A stretch of DNA of 5,350 bases from JAFNGF01 sp964567045 (GCA_964567045.1 CAZMLE010000161.1:1-5350), one strand, 5' to 3'. Positions 1 through 5,015 are shown, numbered from the stretch's first letter. Notes: generated by a model from the letters alone, not told the origin. Program-made: numbers and translations.

Positions 1-68
1 TTTGCTAATGCCAAAAATCTGTTGACCGGCTCCGGTTCATAGGAGGGCACAGAGATAACAAAATATTT

Positions 69-90
69 ACCCGCCAGACGTATGGCGGGT
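69..90. repeat. Inverted repeat, 8-bp perfect hairpin
   Basis: ACCCGCCA (69-76) and TGGCGGGT (83-90) are perfect inverse complements around the 6-base loop GACGTA. Read on the minus strand the stem is followed by TAAATATTTTG, so it could act as a weak terminator for a gene entering from the right. On the plus strand there is no T-tract. Confidence 0.6.
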
Positions 91-106
91 TAAGCCCCGC
101 AATTTA

Positions 107-139
107 CTCGCTTTTGCGTAGCCGTTTCGGCGGAGCGAG
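107..139. repeat. Nested stem-loop
   Basis: CTCGC (107-111) pairs with GCGAG (135-139), and inside it GCCG (121-124) pairs with CGGC (128-131) around a TTT loop. A second GCGAG follows at 143-147. The stems are short, so this is a modest structural signal. Confidence 0.35.
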
Positions 140-194
140 GTTGCGAGGGTTTTGACACAACAAAAAATCCCCCACAAATTAACATGAATATGAG

Positions 195-228
195 GACAGG
201 ATAACAGGATTATCTTGTTAATCCCGTC
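195..228. repeat. Imperfect inverted repeat, dispersed-repeat-like
   Basis: GAC, GGAT and AACA (195-206) pair with TGTT, ATCC and GTC (216-228), giving 11 pairs broken by one mismatch (A198/C225) and one bulged A (220), around the 9-base loop 207-215. The wording resembles the 'acaggattaacagg' intergenic repeats I know from environmental genomes; this family link is recollection only. Confidence 0.45.
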
Positions 229-331
229 TAATAAAGAAAAATTCCCCGCGAATCACACAAATTTGCTGTGTTTCCCCTTGATATCTGTAATCCGGGCGGT
301 TAGTCTTATAATAATCCTATTTGCACAAGGA

Positions 332-344
332 GGAGCCAAGCTCC
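332..344. repeat. Small hairpin overlapping an orphan SD-like sequence
   Basis: GGAGC (332-336) pairs with GCTCC (340-344) across a CAA loop. The 5' arm lies in AAGGAGGAG (327-335), a near-perfect anti-SD match. No ATG, GTG or TTG follows at 5-10 bases; the next ATG (357) opens only a 19-codon frame. It may be a relic ribosome site or simply a hairpin. Confidence 0.3.
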
Positions 345-524
345 GTAATCTAAGTTATGGGCTTTTGTAATCGTTTTGTCGCCGTTGCACGCAGCGGAAG
401 AGGGCGGCATTTATGACAGGGGTAGAGATTCCAGATATACCTGAGCGCGGCTTCGATCAACCCCAATGGCGATCGGCGACACCCCGTGCACCGCCGCAGG
501 GGTCTGCCAACCGTACTGACCAAA

Positions 525-554
525 TTGGGCAAAACGCCCTTGACATTCTATAAA
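525..554 (+). promoter_or_regulatory. Possible promoter of the small secreted-protein gene
   Basis: A -10-like TATAAA (549-554) lies 18 bases after a poor -35, TTGGGC (525-530). Transcription would start near 561, giving a leader of about 20 bases that contains the GAGGAG ribosome site. A consensus TTGACA (540-545) is also present, but nothing like a -10 lies 16-18 bases beyond it. The hairpin GGGC-AAAAC-GCCC (527-539) overlaps the -35 and could be an operator. This is a weak call. Confidence 0.3.
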
Positions 555-565
555 CTATCTTTTTT

Positions 566-1042
566 TTGAGGAGAAATCACATTTTTAAGACAAAACGAAA
601 CATCGTATTGGCCCTTGCGCTTTGTGCCCTTTTACTGCCAGTGACCGCCAGCGCGAAGCACCAGGTGACACGCCCGTTTAAGTTCCACGCCGAGCAAACG
701 ATTATCATTGACTTTATGTCCGGGACTTGGACGATCGTGGAGGAGATCGGCGAAGCCACCCACTTCGGGCGGTACACGTGCTCGGGAGGCGGTACATTTG
801 ACTCGGACCTCTACCTAACGGGCAGCGGTGAGCAAATCGCGGCCAACGGGGATAAAGTGTTTTGGGAGATAGAAGGACCCCCGTTTATCCTCACCTATGC
901 GGGCGGCACGGGCCGTTTCGAAGGCGCCACTGGGTCGGCAACTCTAACGATTACTGCGCAGACCATGCTCCCGGACCCTGAGTTCCCTTGGTTGCTGACA
1001 ATTACGCAGAGCTTTACGGGCATTGGGACAATCAAGTACTGA
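566..1042 (+). CDS. Small secreted protein of unknown function, non-canonical start
   Basis: The product is 158 aa if it starts at TTG 566 and 153 aa if it starts at ATT 581. The N-terminus is a clear Sec signal peptide: a basic KTKR, a hydrophobic core (VLALALCALLLPV), and a probable cleavage after ASA (residue 30), so the mature protein of about 128 aa is exported. The mature part is beta-rich with few charged helices. It contains a glycine-rich TYAGGTGRFEGATGSATLT segment (about residues 110-128) of the kind seen in allene-oxide-cyclase-like or DUF3224-type small beta-barrel proteins. That family link rests on one motif, and no catalytic residues can be named. Start choice: GAGGAG at 568-573 overlaps the TTG codon and cannot serve it, but it sits 7 bases before ATT 581, so ATT is the better biological start unless the base is an error. 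The gene stands alone: a weak promoter lies upstream and a strong terminator about 65 bases downstream. Confidence 0.75.
   Translation: MRRNHIFKTKRNIVLALALCALLLPVTASAKHQVTRPFKFHAEQTIIIDFMSGTWTIVEEIGEATHFGRYTCSGGGTFDSDLYLTGSGEQIAANGDKVFWEIEGPPFILTYAGGTGRFEGATGSATLTITAQTMLPDPEFPWLLTITQSFTGIGTIKY
568..573 (+). promoter_or_regulatory. Ribosome binding site pointing to an ATT start at 581
   Basis: GAGGAG is the only SD match upstream of the signal-peptide coding sequence. Its spacing to the in-frame ATT at 581 is 7 bases, which is ideal. It overlaps the alternative TTG at 566, which therefore has no SD of its own. The next in-frame TTG (608) would remove the basic start of the signal peptide. Confidence 0.55.
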
Positions 1043-1108
1043 TGCCGCAGGGATGACCGGCTGCTGGAGCATGTAGGGTCCGAATTGCGTAGCATTACTT
1101 TGCAGGGC

Positions 1109-1146
1109 GGGGGCGGCTGAAGTTCAAGCCGCCCCCAGTGTTTTTT
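1109..1146 (+). terminator. Intrinsic terminator of the small secreted-protein gene
   Basis: A perfect 10-bp GC-rich stem, GGGGGCGGCT (1109-1118) with AGCCGCCCCC (1127-1136), closes an 8-base loop. It is followed by AGTG and six T (1141-1146). The stem lies about 65 bases after the stop codon. The 4-base gap before the T-run is slightly long, but the stem is very stable. Confidence 0.85.
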
Positions 1147-1368
1147 ATCGCAGGCCAATTGATGGTTATCATTGCCGCGCAAGCATGTGGCATGTTGGAT
1201 GTACGGTATCCTGTGCATACCGAAAAATCGGCGGGGGCCAGGTATGCAGCGGCCTGCATACCCTACACATGCTGTCCGGCTTGGCTGCGGTGATGGTGAC
1301 AAGAGAGTACTGAAACAGTGTGCAAGATTACTCCTTTTGCCATGTCTTGGATTTTATACAAATTGTCC
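1147..1368. other. Gene-free spacer between terminator and TA promoter
   Basis: The open frames here (for example plus 1172-1372 and the minus frame from 1302) lack a ribosome site and protein-like composition. The spacer is dominated by inverted repeats at 1174-1280, described separately. A weaker stem, GAGTA (1305-1309) with TACTC (1329-1333) followed by CTTTT, also encloses ACTG-AAA-CAGT. Confidence 0.5.
1174..1280. ncRNA. Candidate structured RNA or palindromic element
   Basis: The inverse complements here are properly nested. GCCG (1174-1177) pairs with CGGC (1277-1280), and AGCATGTG (1182-1189) with CACATGCT (1266-1273). Inside lie CGGTAT/ATACCG (1204-1209/1217-1222) and GGTATGCAG/CTGCATACC (1241-1249/1254-1262, loop CGGC). 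The result is a multibranch fold of about 107 bases. TGCATACC (1214-1221) can also pair perfectly with GGTATGCA (1241-1248), which would break both inner hairpins. No promoter was found and the strand is unknown. It could be a structured RNA, an end of a mobile element, or chance clustering of repeats. Confidence 0.3.
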
Positions 1369-1397
1369 TTGAACAGGTACAGGTTATTTGCGATAAT
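1369..1397 (+). promoter_or_regulatory. Promoter of the toxin-antitoxin operon
   Basis: TTGAAC (1369-1374) and GATAAT (1392-1397) are separated by 17 bases, and TG at 1389-1390 makes it an extended -10. The expected start is near 1404, leaving a leader of about 59 bases before the antitoxin ATG. A short palindrome, ACAA-A-TTGT (1358-1366), lies just upstream. Confidence 0.65.
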
Positions 1398-1401
1398 GAT
1401 A

Positions 1402-1427
1402 TTGTAAGAAACGTACAGTTTGTAAGA
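1402..1427 (+). promoter_or_regulatory. Candidate TA autoregulation operator
   Basis: Two identical 8-base direct repeats, TTGTAAGA, lie at 1402-1409 and 1420-1427, flanking an AAAC-GTACA-GTTT inverted repeat (1409-1421). They cover the predicted transcription start. Phd/YefM antitoxins and their toxin complexes typically bind repeats at this position to repress their own operon; that these repeats are the site is inference. Confidence 0.45.
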
Positions 1428-1462
1428 TTTTTGTTTCCAGTATTTCCCAGTGGAGATAGATA

Positions 1463-1708
1463 ATGACAGCCTTCAGCATAACAGAGGCAAGAGAGCACCT
1501 GGCCGATTATGCGGATAGGGTCGCATTTAAGGGGGAACGGCTCTGTGTGAAACGCAACGGCAAGCCGGCTTTTGCAATGGTAAGCTTGGAAGATATGAAG
1601 CTTCTTGAAGCGATAGAAGATATTATGGACATCGAGGAAGCTGAAAAGGCAATCCGCCGGAATAAGTTTACTTCCTGGAAGCAGGCAAAGAAAAAGTTGG
1701 GCCTGTAA
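1463..1708 (+). CDS. Phd/YefM-family antitoxin of a type II TA module
   Basis: The 81-aa product has the Phd/YefM layout. An N-terminal DNA-binding and dimerisation part (about residues 1-48) carries SITEAREHLADYADRV, then a strand with KRNGKPAFAMVSLEDM. A charged helical C-terminal tail (about 49-81, ending in KQAKKKLGL) would bind and neutralise the toxin. In this family the antitoxin, alone or with toxin, represses the operon by binding repeats near the promoter, and it is degraded by proteases under stress. The ATG start is supported by TGGAGA (1451-1456), with GGAG 7 bases upstream. The stop is followed after 3 bases by the toxin ATG, so the two are cotranscribed and probably translationally coupled. 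The length is normal for the family. Confidence 0.9.
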   Translation: MTAFSITEAREHLADYADRVAFKGERLCVKRNGKPAFAMVSLEDMKLLEAIEDIMDIEEAEKAIRRNKFTSWKQAKKKLGL

Positions 1709-1711
1709 GCT

Positions 1712-1975
1712 ATGGCTTATAGAATCGTCATTGATGAGAAAGCATTGGCTGATTTAGCCGAGCTGCCCAGAAAGATTCAGAGACAAATAGCCAATAAAAT
1801 TGATAACCTGGCATCAAACCCGCGCCCGGCCGGCTGTAAAGTCATTCAGCAGGATAAGTCTCTCTACCGAATCCGCTCCGGTGATTACCGCATCGTCTAC
1901 CAGATACGGCAGAAACAGGTCCTCGTGTTGGTAGTTAGGATTGGGCATCGAAAAGATATCTACAGGAAACTCTGA
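1712..1975 (+). CDS. RelE/ParE-superfamily toxin (RelE-type mRNA interferase)
   Basis: The 87-aa protein is full length for the family. It has the N-terminal YRIVIDEKALADLAELP strand-helix, a basic second helix, and the core LYRIRSGDYRIVYQI followed by VLVVRIGHRKDIYRKL. By alignment to E. coli RelE, basic residues R53 and R55, then R60, R80 and Y84, occupy the positions of K52, K54, R61, R81 and Y87. It is therefore more likely an active ribosome-dependent mRNA endonuclease than a ParE gyrase poison. It starts 3 bases after the antitoxin stop with only a weak ribosome site of its own, which favours translational coupling. No frameshift or key-residue loss is seen. Its stop is followed within about 33 bases by a remnant of a PEP-CTERM gene end, which marks the right border of the module. 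Confidence 0.9.
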   Translation: MAYRIVIDEKALADLAELPRKIQRQIANKIDNLASNPRPAGCKVIQQDKSLYRIRSGDYRIVYQIRQKQVLVLVVRIGHRKDIYRKL

Positions 1976-1978
1976 CAA

Positions 1979-2038
1979 GTTAGGGGGGCTACAACTGCTG
2001 GCGCGGCGATCCTGAGAAAAGAAAAAAACTGGCCTTGA
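1979..2038 (+). pseudogene. Decayed PEP-CTERM gene tail
   Basis: Codons 2009-2038 read ILRKEKNWP-stop, aligning without gaps to ILLRRRNWS-stop at the end of the downstream peptidase (3272-3301). The same stop codon context (TTGAATTCGG) follows in both. Upstream, the reading frame keeps a small-residue stretch (GATTAGAA) but no PEP motif, while another frame reads LGGLQLLARRS, consistent with a frameshifted sorting tag. The remnant is in frame with the toxin stop at 1973-1975. It suggests a former PEP-CTERM gene here whose body was lost or displaced by the toxin-antitoxin module. Confidence 0.55.
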
Positions 2039-2112
2039 ATTCGGTCGTTTGTTTGATAAGATAGCAAACACTGGGCTGAGGTTTTTGGGGGTTTGCGCAA
2101 AAAGGCCCTCCA
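2008..2112 (+). repeat. Duplicated 3'-end element, copy 1
   Basis: This 105-base stretch aligns without gaps to 3271-3375. Over the core 2033-2112 I count 7 differences in 80 positions, and the last 25 bases (2088-2112) are identical. The first part is coding-end sequence, the rest 3' untranslated and terminator sequence. Beyond 2112 similarity drops, but the structure is kept. Confidence 0.9.
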
Positions 2113-2151
2113 ACAGGTTACGCAAACCGTTTCTGCCGCAGGCCTTTTTTT
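2073..2151 (+). terminator. Terminator-like hairpin of element copy 1
   Basis: The inner stem GGTTTGCG (2090-2097) pairs perfectly with CGCAAACC (2121-2128). The outer stem GGGCTGAGG (2073-2081) pairs with CCGCAGGCC (2136-2144) with two mismatches. Seven T (2145-2151) follow. It lies 98 bases beyond the toxin stop and probably now terminates the toxin-antitoxin transcript. Confidence 0.65.
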
Positions 2152-2165
2152 GCGATGTTTTTTGC

Positions 2166-2193
2166 TTGACCTGTCACTTGAGAGGCATATAAT
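2166..2193 (+). promoter_or_regulatory. Promoter of the M28 peptidase gene
   Basis: TTGACC (2166-2171) and a consensus TATAAT (2188-2193) are 16 bases apart. Transcription should begin near 2200, giving a leader of about 139 bases. The leader contains a 24-codon frame (ATG 2233 to TAG 2307) with no well-spaced ribosome site. The promoter starts only 14 bases after the T-run of the preceding terminator. Confidence 0.75.
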
Positions 2194-2338
2194 GTGTTTA
2201 GATTTAGTTGCTCTCTGATCTGTGACAAGAGGATGGGTAATTCGAGTTTTCTATCTGAGCTGATGCACACTTCACCGCAGTATCCCCGCGCAAGCTGCAG
2301 GTTGTAGATGTCACCAACTTTTTAGAGGGAGGTGGGAA

Positions 2339-3301
2339 ATGGTCGAGACACGCCTGAGAATCTGGGCACTGGCAGCGCTATTTGCAGTTATGCCCTGCAT
2401 TTCTCAGCCTGGACTTGCAGACCTGACCGTCTTAGATGTGGTCGAACATGTCAGTCAAGCTAATTACACCGATTATCTGGACAACATGCTCTATACCCAT
2501 TCAGGCGATGACAGAGGGTTTGGCCCTGAACACAATTTGGCTCGAAGTAACATACATTCGGAGTTTGAAAGCTTTGGATTAGAGACGAGCCTGGATCCCT
2601 TTTACTACTCCGGAAGTACCTACTATAATGTTGTTGGCGTTCACTCTGGTTCAGACCGGCCCGATGACATCTACGTTGTCGGCGCACACTATGACTCCGT
2701 GAATAATCCTGGGGCCGATGATAATGCTAGCGGCACTGCCGCAGTAATGGAAGCGGCCCGCGTGCTGTCACAGTATGAGTTCGAGGCCACGCTGGTTTTC
2801 ATCGCCTTTGACCGAGAGGAACAAGGAATGCGCGGCAGCAATGCCTACGTCACGGAACATGTCAACGATAACATTCTGGGCATGGTCTCTATGGACATGA
2901 TCGCCTACAACGCTTCTGGCCGCTTCAAAAGGGCGAGAGTCTACGGTCGGCAGAGTTCCGCTGCCCTGAAACAGTCGTTGGCAGAGGCAGTATCGCTCTA
3001 CGGCAATGGAATTTCAGCTCTCGATTCCGGCAGTGTTTCTGGAAGCGACCATGACCCCTTTGAGTTTGCAGGCTTCCAGGCGTGTCTATTTATTGAATAT
3101 GACGTCTGGGACAATCCGTGTTACCACAGGCCGTGTGATTCTGTAGATACGCCGGACTATATTGACTATCAGTTCGCCACGAATATGACCCGCTCGGTAG
3201 TCGGGTTTCTGGCGACCAGCGCGGTTCTGATTCCCGAGCCGGCTACGGTATTGCTGCTTGGCCTTGGAGTGATCCTGCTGAGAAGAAGAAACTGGTCTTG
3301 A
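2339..3301 (+). CDS. Secreted M28-family zinc peptidase with PEP-CTERM sorting tag
   Basis: The 320-aa product has a signal peptide (about 1-27, ending PGLA), a single M28 aminopeptidase-type catalytic domain (about 95-290) and a C-terminal PEP-CTERM tag. By comparison with Aeromonas and Streptomyces aminopeptidases, the two-zinc site is H117 (GAHYDS), D128 in PGADDNASG, E161 with catalytic E160 (DREEQG), D186 (SMDM) and H238 (GSDHDPF). All are present, so it is predicted active, removing N-terminal residues or cleaving peptides outside the cytoplasm. CYHRPCDSVDTPDY (261-274) is typical of the family and may hold a disulfide. The tag is PEP (299-301), a hydrophobic stretch and RRR (315-317). 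An exosortase would cut there and place the enzyme at the surface or matrix. GGAGGT at 2328-2333 supports the ATG. It has its own promoter and terminator. Substrate specificity cannot be read from sequence. Confidence 0.93.
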   Translation: MVETRLRIWALAALFAVMPCISQPGLADLTVLDVVEHVSQANYTDYLDNMLYTHSGDDRGFGPEHNLARSNIHSEFESFGLETSLDPFYYSGSTYYNVVGVHSGSDRPDDIYVVGAHYDSVNNPGADDNASGTAAVMEAARVLSQYEFEATLVFIAFDREEQGMRGSNAYVTEHVNDNILGMVSMDMIAYNASGRFKRARVYGRQSSAALKQSLAEAVSLYGNGISALDSGSVSGSDHDPFEFAGFQACLFIEYDVWDNPCYHRPCDSVDTPDYIDYQFATNMTRSVVGFLATSAVLIPEPATVLLLGLGVILLRRRNWS

Positions 3302-3375
3302 ATTCGGTCGTCTGTTTGATAAGATGACAAATACGGGGCTGAGGTTTTTTGGGGTTTGCGCAAAAAGGCCCTCCA
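3271..3375 (+). repeat. Duplicated 3'-end element, copy 2
   Basis: This is the intact partner of 2008-2112. It begins within the hydrophobic part of the PEP-CTERM tag, covers the last ten codons and stop of the peptidase gene, and runs into its 3' untranslated region. The identical apical segment CAAAAAGGCCCTCCA (3361-3375) is conserved in both copies. Confidence 0.9.
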
Positions 3376-3410
3376 TACACTTCGCGAACCTTTTTTCCTC
3401 AGCCCTTTTT
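3336..3410 (+). terminator. Terminator of the M28 peptidase gene
   Basis: The outer stem GGGCTGAGG (3336-3344) pairs perfectly with CCTCAGCCC (3397-3405), followed by five T (3406-3410). The inner stem GGTTTGCG (3353-3360) pairs with CGCGAACC (3383-3390) with one G-U pair. Runs of T on both sides (3345-3350 and 3391-3396) form a symmetric internal loop. The hairpin is much longer and more elaborate than an ordinary terminator. On the minus strand it could also slow transcription from the convergent gene, though the T-run there is poor. Confidence 0.75.
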
Positions 3411-3551
3411 ATATAGGCGCGACGCGATTGGACTTTCTGTTTGCGGTGAAGTAAGTCCTGGCGCCTGGGAGGCATGGCAGCCAGTTGGCCACTTGGGGCG
3501 AAGCTGGGGCCCGCAGTGTCGCGTAATTTACTTCTCTCTATTTGCTATCTA

Positions 3552-4916
3552 CTACTGAAGGGACGTAAGCCACTGGTCGCAAAAGGCGGCCAAGTCCTGC
3601 TCATCAATTCGGTTATCGTCAATTAAATCTGCGCTCAGCGGATTTTGCTTTTTCTGCCACTCGGCGGCCAGAACGCAATAATCGAGAAAGTTGACAAATC
3701 CGTCGCCGGTGAAGTCTGCTGAGCCGACAAGCGGGCCGATTTCGCCGAAGATGCCGTAGCCCGAGCCGTCCTGGCCGTCACTTTGCCACACGGTGACAAA
3801 TCTGCCGGCTTCGTTCACAGCAACGGCTGCGTTTCTCTGGTCGCCGGCGGCGTAAGTGTTAATCTGGAACTCGTCGCCGATAGGAAGGCCGGCGCTATCG
3901 AATCGCTGACCGAATATGTCTCTCTCGTTAACGTTAGGGTCGACTCTGCTTTCCCACACAATTATAAACTCCTGCCAGTTGTTCATCGCCACCCGCGGAT
4001 TCTGCTGAGAACTCCTGCGGGTGGTATTGACGACAAATTGTTCGCGCATTGGCGTGCCGTCCGGTTCGTACAGCCGGGCGTGAATGTCATCGTCGCCGGC
4101 ACGGTTAGGGTCGCCGTCCCAGGTTACCACAAAATGCCCACTGCCATCCATTGCGACCGAAGGCTGTGTAATCGAGTTGAAACTGATTGTGTTTACTGCA
4201 AAAGGTTCTGTCCCGGCAGAACCGTCGGCATTATAGAGCCGAGCCACTATTGAATTCTTACTGGCTTCTTTCATCCATACCACCGCAAAGTTGCCATCGC
4301 TATCCATCGCTACGGCCGAGTAGCGGCAGGTTGCAGGTTGGCTGTTAATCGTAAATTCCGGTCCAATAGTTGAGCCTGAGCTATCATATAACTGGCCGCA
4401 TATCGACGTTTTGTTCGGGTCTTCAGGGATGTTCTGACTCTCCCAAACAACCATGAATTGCCCGGTCGTATTCATCGCCACAGCAGGGTAGAGTTGTTGG
4501 CTATCGCTATAGCTGTTGACCTGCAATTCGGCGCCAAGAGGTTGGCCGTTTGGGTCAAAGCGCTGCGCAAAAATATCTTCGTCGCTCAGGCCTGGTCCCT
4601 GCCAAACGACAACGAAATTGCCTGCGGCATCCATCGCTACGGATGGACTTGCCTGGTTGCCGGAGGTTGTGGTATTGATTTGAAATTCGCTGCCCAGCGG
4701 TTCGCCGGTCGCGCTAAAGCGCTGGCCGAAAATGCCGCCTGAGTCGCCATCCTGCCGGTAGCTGTTCCAGACTACAATGAAATTTCCCTGTCTATCCATT
4801 GCCACAGCCGCGTCTTTTTGGTCCCAGGTTGTATGCGTGTTGACCTGAAATTCAGCGCTGCAAACTGAGGCGAAGATCGGGATGATAGCCAGATTTATAA
4901 GAAATGCCTTTCTCAT
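3552..4916 (-). CDS. Secreted seven-repeat (beta-propeller-like) protein with C-terminal dockerin-like domain
   Basis: The 454-aa product has a signal peptide (MRKAF plus hydrophobic core, cleaved after CSA, about residue 21). Seven tandem repeats of about 47-57 aa follow, starting near 22, 77, 130, 187, 238, 293 and 349. Each has the pattern EFQVNT...PSVAMD..GNFVVVW....DIFGQRFD..G.PLG. Seven copies suggest a complete seven-bladed propeller, a fold used for binding rather than a named reaction. Residues 398-454 form a dockerin/EF-hand-like module. The first calcium loop is D401, T403, D405, D412; the second, around D430-D441, is degenerate (I432 where a polar ligand is expected). AAEW and DQWL end the helices. 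Dockerins bind cohesins in cellulosomes, but in Phycisphaerae they occur on many exported proteins with unknown partners. GGAGGGT (4931-4925) lies 8 bases before the ATG. The gene is convergent with the peptidase gene. No catalytic motif was seen. Confidence 0.85.
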   Translation of the reverse strand: MRKAFLINLAIIPIFASVCSAEFQVNTHTTWDQKDAAVAMDRQGNFIVVWNSYRQDGDSGGIFGQRFSATGEPLGSEFQINTTTSGNQASPSVAMDAAGNFVVVWQGPGLSDEDIFAQRFDPNGQPLGAELQVNSYSDSQQLYPAVAMNTTGQFMVVWESQNIPEDPNKTSICGQLYDSSGSTIGPEFTINSQPATCRYSAVAMDSDGNFAVVWMKEASKNSIVARLYNADGSAGTEPFAVNTISFNSITQPSVAMDGSGHFVVTWDGDPNRAGDDDIHARLYEPDGTPMREQFVVNTTRRSSQQNPRVAMNNWQEFIIVWESRVDPNVNERDIFGQRFDSAGLPIGDEFQINTYAAGDQRNAAVAVNEAGRFVTVWQSDGQDGSGYGIFGEIGPLVGSADFTGDGFVNFLDYCVLAAEWQKKQNPLSADLIDDNRIDEQDLAAFCDQWLTSLQ

Positions 4917-4987
4917 TGGTTTCTACCCTCCATACCTGTTGTAAAACCCGCTTCTAAGCCGGCTTTCTTATGCTAAAATCCTCGTAA

Positions 4988-5008
4988 AATTGGGCTTGCT
5001 GGCCAATT
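4988..5008 (-). promoter_or_regulatory. Hairpin at the 5' end of the dockerin-protein mRNA
   Basis: AATTGG (4988-4993) and CCAATT (5003-5008) are perfect inverse complements around a 9-base loop. The predicted transcription start on the minus strand is near 5009, so this stem would sit at the very 5' end of the message, where such stems often slow RNA decay. This role is inference. Confidence 0.35.
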
Positions 5009-5015
5009 GAAGGTG

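Larger units (their letters stand above)
1..565. other. Non-coding spacer with several hairpins
   Basis: No frame here gives a convincing protein. The short open frames on both strands (for example minus 532-350 and plus 413-553) have no recognisable domain, and their composition looks like chance. What is visible is secondary structure: a perfect 8-bp hairpin at 69-90, a nested hairpin at 107-139, an imperfect 11-pair hairpin at 195-228, and a 5-bp hairpin at 332-344 that overlaps an SD-like AAGGAGGAG (327-335) with no start codon at usable distance. A TATAAT hexamer at 307-312 lacks a properly spaced -35. From memory, phrases such as 'gggcacagaga', 'ggacaggataacagga' and 'gcgaatcacaca' resemble dispersed intergenic repeats of many environmental bacterial genomes. 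That resemblance is recollection, not a search result. Confidence 0.5.

Noticed and set aside
350..532. Minus-strand 60-codon open frame
   Set aside because: It is rich in R, C and L with no domain, and no convincing ribosome site or promoter. It lies in a hairpin-rich spacer and looks like chance.
413..553. Plus-strand 46-codon frame starting MTGVEIPDIPERG with GAGGG 8 bases upstream
   Set aside because: The spacing is acceptable, but no promoter, no recognisable family and a proline/arginine-rich tail typical of non-coding frames; too little evidence to call.
895..1302. Minus-strand 135-codon frame
   Set aside because: It runs antisense across a real gene end, a strong terminator and the palindromic spacer; composition is not protein-like.
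1172..1372. Plus-strand 66-codon frame
   Set aside because: It overlaps the inverted-repeat structure and the TA promoter, has no ribosome site, and shows no family resemblance.
2233..2307. 24-codon upstream frame in the peptidase leader
   Set aside because: The SD-like AAGAGG directly abuts the ATG, so spacing is wrong, and the peptide shows no attenuator-type codon runs.
3422..3534. Inverse-complement pairs ACGCGA/TCGCGT and GAAGTAA/TTACTTC between the convergent genes
   Set aside because: The pairs cross rather than nest, are short and about 75-100 bases apart, and no T-run follows, so no terminator or RNA can be supported.
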